The notes beneath the pieces were generated by a model. It saw nothing but the letters and a program-made list of their open reading frames with translations, searched no databases and was not told where the DNA came from. Position numbers and translations under genes: made by a program. Positions 46,501-53,564 of a stretch of 56,817 bases of DNA are shown here, piece by piece. The DNA is from Pseudomonadales bacterium. Lineage in GTDB: Bacteria; Pseudomonadota; Gammaproteobacteria; Pseudomonadales; Ketobacteraceae. Where the stretch lies: contig JAGUVW010000066.1 in NCBI GenBank assembly GCA_020062665.1, positions 1 through 56,817 on the forward strand, read 5' to 3'. Position 1 is the stretch's first letter. Each line of letters opens with the position of its first letter.

Positions 46501-47230
46501 TCAGAATGATGCGGCTGATGCTGCGCGGCAATTCCGGCGCCACTGTCAGCGGTGGCACCGGTGTCTGCGCCAGGTGTTGGTAGATGAGATTGTTGGCATC
46601 CTGACTGTGGAACGGCAGCGTGCCGGCGAACATGCGGTACATGAGCACGCCCAGGCTGTAAAAATCGCTGCGGTAATCGATGACGATATTGGTGCGGCCG
46701 GACTGCTCCGGCGAGATGTAGGCCAGGGATGCAATGTCATCCGGCACATCCTGACCACAGGCATGACAGGCGATGGGGCAGGCTTTACCCAGATCGAACA
46801 GCCGCAATGTCAGCGTCGCCGGATCGATCAGCACCGACGCCGGCTGCAACTGCTGCAGCACTGCACCCTTGCCGTGCAGGCTGGCCAGAATCTCCAGCAG
46901 ATTCAGCGTAACCTGCAGGCGGTCGGCCAGCGTCAGCGGCTGCGACGGCAGCCACTGCTCCAGACTGATGCCGGGAAAATCCTCATACACCATGGCCAGC
47001 CGCTGTTGAAACGTGGTGAGCTGGACACCCTGCAGCAAGCCGGGCAGGGCCCACTCCCGCAGGATGTCGAACTCACGCTGCCAGTGCGGCTGCAGTGACG
47101 CGGCCTGACTCACGCTATGGCTGACGCGCAACAGCACGCTGTCATCCTGGTGGCGCGCCCGATACAACACCTGGGCTCCGTCTTCCATGATGACTTCGCA
47201 CAGTTGCCAGTCATCCATCCTCGCGTTCAT
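40532..47230 (-). CDS. Giant hybrid sensor kinase with degenerate Ser/Thr-kinase head
   Basis: A 2232-residue cytoplasmic protein of the trifunctional kinase family. Order: Ser/Thr-kinase-like domain (about 10-265), AAA/NTPase (about 295-500; Walker A GYSGIGKS near 327, Walker B LVLFLDD), a long helical TPR-like stretch (about 640-1250), GAF (about 1305-1460), HisKA (His1510 in MSHEIRTP), HATPase_c, receiver 1 (Asp1799 in LMDWHMP), receiver 2 (Asp1940 in LMDIQMP), and Hpt (His2089 in WVHSLKSN). In the kinase head the HRD loop reads LQQ (residues 125-127), the following Lys and Asn are Gln and Ser, and no VAIK lysine is evident; only the DLG (146-148) remains. It is thus likely a pseudokinase. 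The next gene is a diguanylate-cyclase response regulator. Confidence 0.9.
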   Translation of the reverse strand: MNARMDDWQLCEVIMEDGAQVLYRARHQDDSVLLRVSHSVSQAASLQPHWQREFDILREWALPGLLQGVQLTTFQQRLAMVYEDFPGISLEQWLPSQPLTLADRLQVTLNLLEILASLHGKGAVLQQLQPASVLIDPATLTLRLFDLGKACPIACHACGQDVPDDIASLAYISPEQSGRTNIVIDYRSDFYSLGVLMYRMFAGTLPFHSQDANNLIYQHLAQTPVPPLTVAPELPRSISRIILKLLAKSPGERYQRHEALQADLLRCLQALRQQQPVPEFEIAQQDLRGVFALSPRLYGRDAEMAILQQRFANARAGGFEWVLVAGYSGIGKSRIIHELQDTIKLHQGFFCEGKFEQFKHDLPYSALVEAFTDLTNFVLSQPTAAFEQWQQTLRAALGVDGAMLMPLMPDLELIIGPQPELPVLSAIENENRIKAAFIRFCKAFASHEHPLVLFLDDLQWADTASLRLIETLAGSEDDQYLLLVGAYRDNEVDGSHPLWYLQQELKDQGRAPVEITLTPLNKASAAQLIADTLQVTLTDVQVLADILYGKTQGNPFFLARYLTQLHEQGIIRYDPTQQRWAWDDLAIQSLSLADNVVELLSDKIRQYVPDTCDQLMMASLLGARFRLEALAAVTGLSVQDCFVRIDAPLQQGLLIALDDFSRADEDPVMLVAAQFKFAHDRIQQAARELAEVTYLNLELKQLDIGRALLALERSHQNREPLFEVAEHINRGKHLVRDAAERLDYAQLNYQLGLQAKKSSAYRAAWQNLLAAQFFLGRDLLQTHKALAIDVLRELAECAYLDGEFFRADAQYPQLAKLVESPLDKIRYLSVQANQYQLQGRFNEALQVIHRGIALVGIQFPQGRTAMQAALEQEYAVLEAHFADAATTDLARHRDMTDPLLVAAMELLRVQWYASYLIGNAELNGLISLTISRLSLEQGFCDVSAFGFVTSALVANLVKGNPAFANTLGEFAITLADARHNTFIRGTVYLLYTTFTRHWHHPVQSSEKYFKIAWECSVEASDYVTAGYVINVRSTDRLIGGRPLGELENLYRQEIEYLKKVKQKDMEDATIAGGLQPVLALLGKTTDPYSFDDGHFSESAFLHDYRETGLHQAYFYQSRIRHAFITRAPDRARLANHFQLVEQYVPGQCKVTEANFYCALIHLELAGSDPADQHRQVAQEIQRKFHRWQQNCKTNFLHKRLLLDAELCRVDGNDKQAFLLYEQAITEAEIAGFSNCAAVSCELYARLLQSRGLLQSAALYINRAWHWYQQWGALLKLKLLAREWPDVRFETRVTVMEREGPSLDIQALFKAANLMARTVKRQELTETLLQLLREYSGATYGALIHVEEDRLSLLAHSVDKSSCTVVYAPNEVALTDADARQAVPTHLISFVHKTKTSRVMNQPQDWDDWSGASYFAQHRPLSILCHPIVGQSGVIAILYLENDLTTQAFSSAKLQAVTLIAQQAAVAIDNAVLYEQMESRINQRTAELWEAKQKAEEATEAKSQFLAKMSHEIRTPLNAVIGLSRLAKKNAQDLEQQDYLNKILESADVLLGLINDILDYSKIEAGKLVIENVPFALERLVQQAINLNALKASAKGLELVLDIDPALPPIVQGDPLRVQQILVNLISNAVKFTDSGTVLVELARKEESTRKIILQVTVSDTGIGMTPEQQTRLFQSFTQADDTVTRRYGGSGLGLAICKQLCELMGGRIWLESEKGRGTRFHFTLVFNKTELQAAEVVPPIALPLRALVVDDVPLVRTTLHTMLARLGIQADLAEGGTSAIDKLQYALQFGTPYDFILMDWHMPDMDGLETWRYLQHFQLDNTPLFFMISAYDRESVKSRLGSGFQHRFLEKPINPMALRNLVTQLALPPIERPPTLPFEGADAVPDLSAYRILLVEDNSLNRQVALGYLKDTGAHVICAEHGAAALEKLQLGGIDLVLMDIQMPVMDGLTAARHIRGRPQWRTLPIIAMTAHAMAADIDNSLAAGMNEHLTKPLEPAALYRVLAQHLGAAPDTTQLEDLSAPGQDLDLQVQVVASTTKLDVAQALRKLGNKRSLYLQLLKDFYTGHQDFASRLSTLHQGDPEERLRWVHSLKSNAAYIGALELSQQCAQLEQVLLQGSDDAALWEGIATELRTVLTSLQGCLETGGRGATPTQAVTDLRNLLERLAVLLKKSDFSAEQLMPALQQLTAGSPYADAAAAIAHSIADIEFEYAAALTATLWAQLDTPADAGRIR

Positions 47231-47277
47231 CTACAGCTCATTCCATTTTTTTCAGGGTGAAAAATGCGTGGGCACCA

Positions 47278-49140
47278 CTACCAGCGCGGGTAATCGCGGT
47301 TGAAATCGAAATCCTGCACGATGAAGGTGGCATCCACTTGATGCAGCAGTTGCAGCACTCCATCGATGGCGGAACGCAGTGCCGGTTCAGTCCAGCCACC
47401 TTCGACGCCGTAATTCTCGCCCACAAAATACAGGTGAGAGCGGCCACCATAGTTCTGGTTATAGGACAAATCAATAGCGTTGGCACTTTCATCCCGCTGC
47501 CGGTACAGCTTGGCGCAGCCGTTGTAGCCGGGCTCCATGATCCACTGGATCATCACCGGCCGGTCGCGCACGATGTACTCGGTAATATCCTGCTGCACGG
47601 TTTCCAGCGTGATCTGGCGCAGCTTGCCCAGCACCTTGTCCACCAGCGCTTGTTCGTCGAACGGCAGCAGCTTCAGCGAGTCGTCTTCCCAGGTATAGCT
47701 GGCCAGGATCACGCCGGGATCGACGTTGCCATCCTGCCACGCCAATGCATAGGCATCCTGGATAAAGGTGTCGGTGACGATCACCTGGGGAATGCGGTTG
47801 TCAGGCCGCTGCCAGTATTGTTCCTTGAGCGGGAAGAACAGTTTGCAGCTGGAAATGTTGTGCTGGGTATAGGATGCAGTGATCTTGGCCTGGGGCAATT
47901 CCTCCTGACTGAAACCCAAAAACTGCATCGACATCTGGGTAGCCCACTGGGTCGCCGTCACAAACACATGCTCGAAGACATCCGCACGCCCATCCGCCAG
48001 CCGCACTTCGATGCGTGCATCGGGCAGCTTGCGAATCGCGCTCACGCTCGCGCGGGTGAACAGACGCGCATGATCGGATTCATACAGCGACGCCGGCTGT
48101 TGCGGCGCCTTGCAATAAAACAGATATTCCACCAGCGACTGAATGCCGCGATAAGTGGGTGATGCCAGCGGATTGCCCGCCGCGTCATACACGGGCTGGC
48201 CATACCACGGCAACGTTTGCGGCGAACCATAGCCCACAATGGTCTGCAGATTGGAACCGCCAAAACCGAACAGCGTGCAGCGCAAAAACCACAGCGCGCC
48301 GATGCTGTAGAACGCACCCCAGCTGCCATCGCCGGTGCCGATGGTGTAGAGCAGTTCCGCTTCTTCCGCCGTCATGCCGAAGCCGCCGAAGTTGCCATCA
48401 TCCACCGCATACACGTTCATCGCCGGCGCCATCACCAGATCATCAAAGGTCATGCCCTGATACTGCGCGACGATTTTTTCCCACAGCTGCGGCCAGCGCT
48501 CGCCGGCTTCCACATAGATGTCCTTGATGTAGTCGGTGAAGAAAGTAACGAAGCGGCCGGCCTTGGCAGACAGAAACGCGATGGTGGCGTCGTCCGGCTG
48601 GCCCTCGTAAGGCCAGGCAATCAACTGCGGCCGCTCGAAGCTGTGATTGGGGCCGAAGCCTTCATTCAGATAAATGCCGGTGCCACCCTTGGCGCTGCCG
48701 GGATTGGGAAACTGGCTGTAGAGGGCGCGATGCTCCGCTGCCGCTTCGCCCAGCAGGTAATACTCCAGCAGACAATTCTGATCGCCGGGCAGGTTAAAGA
48801 ACGGCATCCGCATCGCGCCCATTTCCATGCCCGACAATTGCGAACCCTGTGGATTGTCGCGGGTGAACAGGCGGCCACCGATGCGATCCGATGCCTCATA
48901 GATAGTGACGTCAAATCCACAGCGCAACAGTTCCCGCGCAGCGGTCATGCCAGCGGCGCCCGCACCCACCACCGCCACGCGATGCAGGCCATTGTCCCGC
49001 AGCCGCGCCAGACCCAACGGCGCATTGTGCAGCAACTTATAGTAATCAAAGCGAAAATCCGCCGGATTGGGAAAGTGGGGAAGCCAGTTATCAGGAGCAC
49101 TTTGGACACGGGGCAGGGTAACGTTCAGATTCAATTGCAT
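47278..49140 (-). CDS. Flavin L-amino-acid monooxygenase/oxidase-like enzyme
   Basis: A 620-residue FAD enzyme of the amine-oxidase fold. The dinucleotide motif [15 protein letters not shown] lies near residue 55, followed by [11 protein letters not shown]; the C-terminal FAD motif is [18 protein letters not shown]. The middle ([34 protein letters not shown]) resembles tryptophan 2-monooxygenase IaaM and lysine 2-monooxygenase DavB. It would convert an L-amino acid to an amide or a keto acid. ATG at 49140. No amidase gene follows, so the product's fate is not visible. Substrate not determinable. Confidence 0.82.
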   Translation of the reverse strand: MQLNLNVTLPRVQSAPDNWLPHFPNPADFRFDYYKLLHNAPLGLARLRDNGLHRVAVVGAGAAGMTAARELLRCGFDVTIYEASDRIGGRLFTRDNPQGSQLSGMEMGAMRMPFFNLPGDQNCLLEYYLLGEAAAEHRALYSQFPNPGSAKGGTGIYLNEGFGPNHSFERPQLIAWPYEGQPDDATIAFLSAKAGRFVTFFTDYIKDIYVEAGERWPQLWEKIVAQYQGMTFDDLVMAPAMNVYAVDDGNFGGFGMTAEEAELLYTIGTGDGSWGAFYSIGALWFLRCTLFGFGGSNLQTIVGYGSPQTLPWYGQPVYDAAGNPLASPTYRGIQSLVEYLFYCKAPQQPASLYESDHARLFTRASVSAIRKLPDARIEVRLADGRADVFEHVFVTATQWATQMSMQFLGFSQEELPQAKITASYTQHNISSCKLFFPLKEQYWQRPDNRIPQVIVTDTFIQDAYALAWQDGNVDPGVILASYTWEDDSLKLLPFDEQALVDKVLGKLRQITLETVQQDITEYIVRDRPVMIQWIMEPGYNGCAKLYRQRDESANAIDLSYNQNYGGRSHLYFVGENYGVEGGWTEPALRSAIDGVLQLLHQVDATFIVQDFDFNRDYPRW

Positions 49141-49216
49141 GGACAGTCCATTCCTTAAGCTGATTAGCAACTTACGTGCGATGTGGTGCCCTAGAACCAT
49201 AGTTCATGGCCAGGAG

Positions 49217-49338
49217 GTCTGCCATTGCAGACTTTACTTGCAGGCCACAAACACGGGAAACTGGCGCCCATTGGTTAGGGCCGGCACTTCGGCCCGCTTT
49301 TGGGGCAGGTCATCACACCGTGTGCGCTGTGGTGACCT
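49217..49338 (+). other. Three consecutive inverted repeats upstream of the CxxC membrane protein
   Basis: GTCTGC/GCAGAC (49217-49232, followed by TTTACTT), GGGCCG/CGGCCC (49278-49295, followed by GCTTTT), and AGGTCATCACA/TGTGGTGACCT (49307-49338, an 11-bp stem with one G-T pair and a 10-base loop). They fill much of the 256-base gap and read as a structured leader on the plus strand. No known riboswitch consensus was recognised. AGGAAGGAAGG at about 49353-49363 is too far from the ATG at 49397 to be its ribosome-binding site. Confidence 0.5.
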
Positions 49339-49396
49339 CAGTGGTTGTCGTTCAGGAAGGAAGGCTGGCCGCCGTCGGTGCCGGCACACAATAACA

Positions 49397-49804
49397 ATGA
49401 ATAAATCATCCCTGCTGCGTACCTATGCACTGCTGGTGTGTGTGTTCACCGGCGTGTCCGTCACACTGATTGCCGGCATGCCCCTGTGGCATGGGCTGGT
49501 GCGGGCGGCACACACCATCGAGCAGAAGGAGGTCTACCAGTTCTATCACGAGCACAGCAGCACAGCGGGCTGCAACGACTGCCGGGAAGGCCGGGCACTC
49601 ACCGCCGCACCCACCAAACCCCACACCATATCGCCCTACCAGCCGCACGTAACGCCCGCGCAATCCCCGGCAGACAGTTCTGAACAGGGCAGCATGATTC
49701 CACCCGCCGTGTTCATGGCGCTGCGGATCGTGATCGGACTGGTGGGCCTGGTGATTTTTTTCGTGCACTGGCGGCTGTACAAGAATCTGGCGTATGCGCA
49801 GTGA
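49397..49804 (+). CDS. Small two-span membrane protein with a CxxC motif
   Basis: A 135-residue protein with one membrane helix at about residues 8-28 and another at about 108-127. The loop between contains a CNDC motif (Cys59, Cys62), a His/Glu-rich entry (EVYQFYHEHSS), and a Pro/Thr/Ser-rich stretch. The CxxC is not followed by His, so it is not a heme c site; a metal or disulfide is possible. There is no Shine-Dalgarno sequence next to the ATG. No homologue recognised. Its gap to the divergent amino-acid monooxygenase gene is highly structured. Confidence 0.65.
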   Translation: MNKSSLLRTYALLVCVFTGVSVTLIAGMPLWHGLVRAAHTIEQKEVYQFYHEHSSTAGCNDCREGRALTAAPTKPHTISPYQPHVTPAQSPADSSEQGSMIPPAVFMALRIVIGLVGLVIFFVHWRLYKNLAYAQ

Positions 49805-49828
49805 CACGCGCCCGACCCTGCTCCGCAG

Positions 49829-50488
49829 TCAGAACGACAGCCGCAGCTTGCGCACGTAGAACGCCTCGGCCAGGCGTGAAGGTGAATTGCATTCCATGCC
49901 ACGAATGCGCGGCAGCGACCAGAACAGATCATCGCTGAACCAGTTCTTGCCCTGCTGACTGCGATAGATGTCGTTCAACAGCTGGATTTTGTGCTGCACC
50001 AGCGCTTCATCGAGGGTGACAAAAGTATTGGGTACGCCCAGATCGCCATCCCATTTCGGAATCTCGTACTCCAGAATGAAATGATTGCGGAACGTGTTCC
50101 AGGTGAGTTCGTTCACCACGCGGTGATCCTGGTGCAGGTCGTGGCGGAAATGGGTGAAGATCAGGTCGGGCTGGATGTCGTGCTTGATCTGCTCGAAGCA
50201 GTCTTTTACCTGAGCGCCGGCATAGGGCAGAAAGCCGTCGCGAAATTCGAAGATGCGCAGATCCAGTCGCGCCGCATTTGTGCAGAAGCGCTGGGCACCC
50301 TGGGTCGCTTCCGCGCGACGCTGCGCATTCGAGGCAAACACCACCCAGGTAACGGTCAGCTGCGGATTATGCTGCAACAACCGCAGCAGCGTACCGCCGC
50401 AGCCGATCTCGATATCGTCGCAGTGGGCGCCCAGACACAGAATGTGGCGGGGTTGCTGCGCACCGGCGAACAGCAGAGGTTCCAGCAT
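49829..50488 (-). CDS. PIG-L-family deacetylase
   Basis: A 219-residue zinc hydrolase of the LmbE/PIG-L family that removes an N-acetyl group from a sugar. The metal motif AHCDDIEIGCGG appears near residue 22 (the usual AHPDD has Cys for Pro) with a second motif HQDH near residue 118. The ATG at 50488 lies two bases after the rfbF stop. As the last gene of the polysaccharide operon it probably deacetylates an amino sugar of the surface glycan. Confidence 0.88.
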   Translation of the reverse strand: MLEPLLFAGAQQPRHILCLGAHCDDIEIGCGGTLLRLLQHNPQLTVTWVVFASNAQRRAEATQGAQRFCTNAARLDLRIFEFRDGFLPYAGAQVKDCFEQIKHDIQPDLIFTHFRHDLHQDHRVVNELTWNTFRNHFILEYEIPKWDGDLGVPNTFVTLDEALVQHKIQLLNDIYRSQQGKNWFSDDLFWSLPRIRGMECNSPSRLAEAFYVRKLRLSF

Positions 50489-50490
50489 GC

Positions 50491-51279
50491 TCACACCTCG
50501 GGCCGCTGCCACACCTGCCAGGGGCAGTTGCCGCGGGTCACCATCTCATCGAAATTCTGCTTGTCCTTGAACGTATCCATGCACATCCAGAAGCCGTCGT
50601 ACTGATAGGCCACCAGCTGCTTTTCGGCAATCAGGCGCTCGAACGGCTGATGCACCAGCTCCTCGCCCGCGCGCATGTAATCGAAGATTTTCTTCTTGAA
50701 GATGAAGAAGCCACCGTTGACGGTGAGACCGGTGCTGGTGGTGTCCTGGAACATACGCACGGTGCTGTCGTCGTTCAGGTGCACGTAGTGGAAGGTGAGC
50801 TGCGGTTTGACGCAGAGAAAGCACGCAGTTTTGTCGGACTTGCGGAAGAACTCGATCATCTCGCCCAGCGGCGCGTCCGACAGACCATCCGCATAATTCG
50901 CCAGAAACAGATCGTCGGGGCCCAGATCATCCAGGTATTTTTCCACCGCCTTCAGCCGCATGCCGATGTTGGAGGTGAGCCCGGTGTCCGAGAAGGTGAT
51001 CTTCCAGTCGTGAATATCGGTCTTGAGCAGCTGCGCCTTGCCGTTTTCCAGCACAAAGTCGTTGGACAGCGCTTCGTTGTAATTCAGGAAGTAGTCCTTG
51101 ATGACATGGGCGTTATGGCCCAGGCACAAAATGAATTCCTTGTGGCCATGATGGGCGTAGTACTTCATCAGGTTCCACAGAATGGGGCGATGGCCGATCG
51201 GCACCATGGGCTTGGGAATGTTGTCGGAATATTCCCGCAACCGCATGCCGAGACCACCGCAAAAAAGCACCACTTTCAT
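50491..51279 (-). CDS. rfbF: Glucose-1-phosphate cytidylyltransferase
   Basis: Makes CDP-glucose from CTP and glucose 1-phosphate. The 262-residue nucleotidyltransferase has the N-terminal loop FCGGLGMRLREYSDNIPKPM and NYADGLSD near residue 128, which match RfbF. With rfbG upstream in the same operon, it opens the CDP-6-deoxyhexose route. Two bases separate it from the deacetylase gene. Confidence 0.93.
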   Translation of the reverse strand: MKVVLFCGGLGMRLREYSDNIPKPMVPIGHRPILWNLMKYYAHHGHKEFILCLGHNAHVIKDYFLNYNEALSNDFVLENGKAQLLKTDIHDWKITFSDTGLTSNIGMRLKAVEKYLDDLGPDDLFLANYADGLSDAPLGEMIEFFRKSDKTACFLCVKPQLTFHYVHLNDDSTVRMFQDTTSTGLTVNGGFFIFKKKIFDYMRAGEELVHQPFERLIAEKQLVAYQYDGFWMCMDTFKDKQNFDEMVTRGNCPWQVWQRPEV

Positions 51280-51335
51280 GATCGTTTCCTTGTCGTCTTG
51301 AATCGAACCTTCAATCAGATTAGCAGCTGGCGTGC

Positions 51336-52232
51336 TCAGTGCAGTCCAGCAAGTTCACGCACTTCCCGCAACAGGTGATCCTTGCGCCAGTAACCCCATT
51401 TCAGCAGGAACTGGTAAATCTCGATCTTTTCCCGCAGCGGAATCGGTGCCCTCAGCACCGCCCGGTAATGGTCGTACCAGCTTTTCCAGTACTGCATAAC
51501 CAACCGGCGCTTGGAGGGATCCCAATGGGTTTTCAGGCGCTCCTTATCTTCCATGTTCCAGCTGGCGGATTTCTGATGCGTGCGCCGGCTGAACAGGTGA
51601 TGGGGAATCTCGATGAACTTGCCATAAAGCGACAGCTCACACACCAGATTGATGTCAGACAGCACATAGGATTTTAGTAACGGAATCCGTTCCAGCACCG
51701 GGCGCCGGATCAGGCCATACATCAGGTTCTGCAGATCGATGTTGTTCATGCAGGTGATGTAGCGATCGGCCGCCCGCGCCTGGGGCAGATGCAGACGATC
51801 TTCATAGGGCCGGATGAGCTGGCCGTTGTCATCGATCAGATGGGTTTTGCCGTAGGCCAGTACCGCATCGGGTTGATTGTCCAGCACCTGGATGCAGTCT
51901 TCGATCAGGGTCGGCTCGATGGTGTCGTCAGCGTTCTGCCAGCGGAAATATTCCGAGGTCGCCGGCGTAAAACAGCGGGTGTAGTTGGCAGCGGCGCCCA
52001 CGTTGACGGGATTGCGGATGTAGTGGATACGCGCGTCCCGGCTGGCATAGTCCCGGCAGATCGCTTCGGTGCCGTCGGTGGAGGCATTGTCGGCAATATA
52101 CAGCACGAAATCTGTATACGTCTGGCGCAACACTGAATCCAGCGTCTGCGCCAGGTAACGTTCCCCGTTATAGACGGGCAGCCCAATACTGACCCGTGTT
52201 TCTGCCGATTTGACCCCTGTCTTGGTGTTCAT
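51336..52232 (-). CDS. Family 2 glycosyltransferase
   Basis: A 298-residue GT-A glycosyltransferase, start SIGLPVYNGERYLAQTLDSV, nucleotide-binding ADD in QNADDTIEP near residue 100, and no membrane span. It would transfer one sugar during repeat-unit assembly. Two ATG codons lie at 52238 and 52232; the second is better placed after GAGGG (6 bases), so I use it. Donor and acceptor unknown. Confidence 0.9.
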   Translation of the reverse strand: MNTKTGVKSAETRVSIGLPVYNGERYLAQTLDSVLRQTYTDFVLYIADNASTDGTEAICRDYASRDARIHYIRNPVNVGAAANYTRCFTPATSEYFRWQNADDTIEPTLIEDCIQVLDNQPDAVLAYGKTHLIDDNGQLIRPYEDRLHLPQARAADRYITCMNNIDLQNLMYGLIRRPVLERIPLLKSYVLSDINLVCELSLYGKFIEIPHHLFSRRTHQKSASWNMEDKERLKTHWDPSKRRLVMQYWKSWYDHYRAVLRAPIPLREKIEIYQFLLKWGYWRKDHLLREVRELAGLH

Positions 52233-52280
52233 TTGCATCCCTCACATGAATGCGGTGCCCAGGCTCTGCAGTAGCCTGCG

Positions 52281-53564
52281 TCAGCGTGCAAAACGTTGTT
52301 CCTGCTCCCTGCGCAGACGATCACAGAGCCGGTCGGCTGGCAGTCGCACATCGGCGTACGTGATCGGCTGATCCTTGGCGGTATCACGGGTGAGCACACA
52401 ATCCAGCGAGATCGCCATGGGCAGATAGTTTTCCTGCCGGCAGACATCATAGCGCTCCACCAGGCCGTAACAGGTGAAGCCGCCCATGCCGTCCAGACGC
52501 TCACCGGCTTTCAGATCCCGTTTCGCATAGGCGATGGAGTCGCACACCGGCGCGCCTTTCGGCGTGATGGTGGGATCGTTGAACAGCACGGCGCGGCCCA
52601 CCGAATGGGCGATCTGCCAGGGCGGCAGGTGATAGGGCGTGTAGAACATGTAGAGCGGGCCTTCACCCATTTTCAGGTAACCCATCAGGTGACGCTTGGC
52701 CGGATGATCGTTGTGGCAGATGACGAAGGCACCGGTGTGGGGCGCGGCGCCGAGGGCGTATTCCACCAGGCCTTCCTTCGCGAAGTCGTCTGCGGTGAAT
52801 GCATTCAGCATGTCATTCACGTGGGCGCAGGGGTAACCCTTCATGCCGCGCACCTGGGGCACGAAGCCGGTGGCGTTACCCATGATGGCCGCTTCCAGTG
52901 CCAGCTTGGAGCCGTCGGCGAAGGACGCCAGCACCGTGGGGTTCTGGCCATACTTCTGGGCGAAACCCACCTGGGTTTCGGGCGTGCGGTAACGGTCGAG
53001 GAAGCCTTTGAGCTGGCCCATCAGCACCGGCCGGTAGCCCATGGAATCCAGGAAGCGGTACAGGTTCATGCCCACGCCGGGTTCGTCGCCGTCGGTGTAG
53101 CTGTACACCACGCCGGCGCTGTCGGCGTAGGTTTTGAGGATCGGGCCGACAGAGGCATCGATCTCGGCGCTGAGCAGGATCACGTGCTTGCCGTGGCGGA
53201 TGGCTTCGAAGCACACCTGGGTGCCGAATTCCACGTGGCCAGTGGCTTCGATGACGGCGTCGATGTGGCCGGCCTGGCACATGGCCAGGGCGTCGTCGGT
53301 CACCGCCGGGCGGCCGCGCTCGATGGCCTGCTCCAGTTCGGCGGCCGTGCTCACCCGCACCGGATCGGTGACACCGGCTTCACGAAAGACCGTTTCCGCC
53401 TTGCTCAGGGTGCGATTGGCCACCACCACCAGCTCCATGCCCCGCACCGAGGACACGATCTGCAGCGCGATGCAGCGCGCCATGTAGCCGGCCCCCACCA
53501 GTGCGACGCGCACGGGTTTGCCGGCATCGGCCCGCTTCGCCAGTGCGGTGTCGAGGATGATCAT
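52281..53564 (-). CDS. NAD(P)-dependent oxidoreductase, homoserine-dehydrogenase/SAF-like
   Basis: A 427-residue protein with an N-terminal Rossmann fold (VALVGAGYMARCIA near residue 20) and conserved EATGHVEFG; the C-terminal part (about residues 325-400, GERLDGMGGFTCYG) resembles a SAF-like domain. This layout is seen in homoserine-dehydrogenase-like proteins found in polysaccharide clusters. It probably reduces or oxidises a nucleotide-sugar or a donor precursor. Its ATG overlaps the stop of the pyruvyl-transferase gene (ATGA). Confidence 0.8.
   Translation of the reverse strand: MIILDTALAKRADAGKPVRVALVGAGYMARCIALQIVSSVRGMELVVVANRTLSKAETVFREAGVTDPVRVSTAAELEQAIERGRPAVTDDALAMCQAGHIDAVIEATGHVEFGTQVCFEAIRHGKHVILLSAEIDASVGPILKTYADSAGVVYSYTDGDEPGVGMNLYRFLDSMGYRPVLMGQLKGFLDRYRTPETQVGFAQKYGQNPTVLASFADGSKLALEAAIMGNATGFVPQVRGMKGYPCAHVNDMLNAFTADDFAKEGLVEYALGAAPHTGAFVICHNDHPAKRHLMGYLKMGEGPLYMFYTPYHLPPWQIAHSVGRAVLFNDPTITPKGAPVCDSIAYAKRDLKAGERLDGMGGFTCYGLVERYDVCRQENYLPMAISLDCVLTRDTAKDQPITYADVRLPADRLCDRLRREQEQRFAR

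Noticed and set aside
49206-49394. A 62-codon plus-strand frame in the structured leader before the CxxC gene
   Set aside because: No ribosome-binding site fits and it runs through the hairpins; likely non-coding.
49201-49396. Cobalamin riboswitch in the leader (GGGAAACTGGCGCC and CAGGAGGTCTGCC recall parts of it)
   Set aside because: The order of elements is wrong and the conserved CCCGCNACTGT core is absent.
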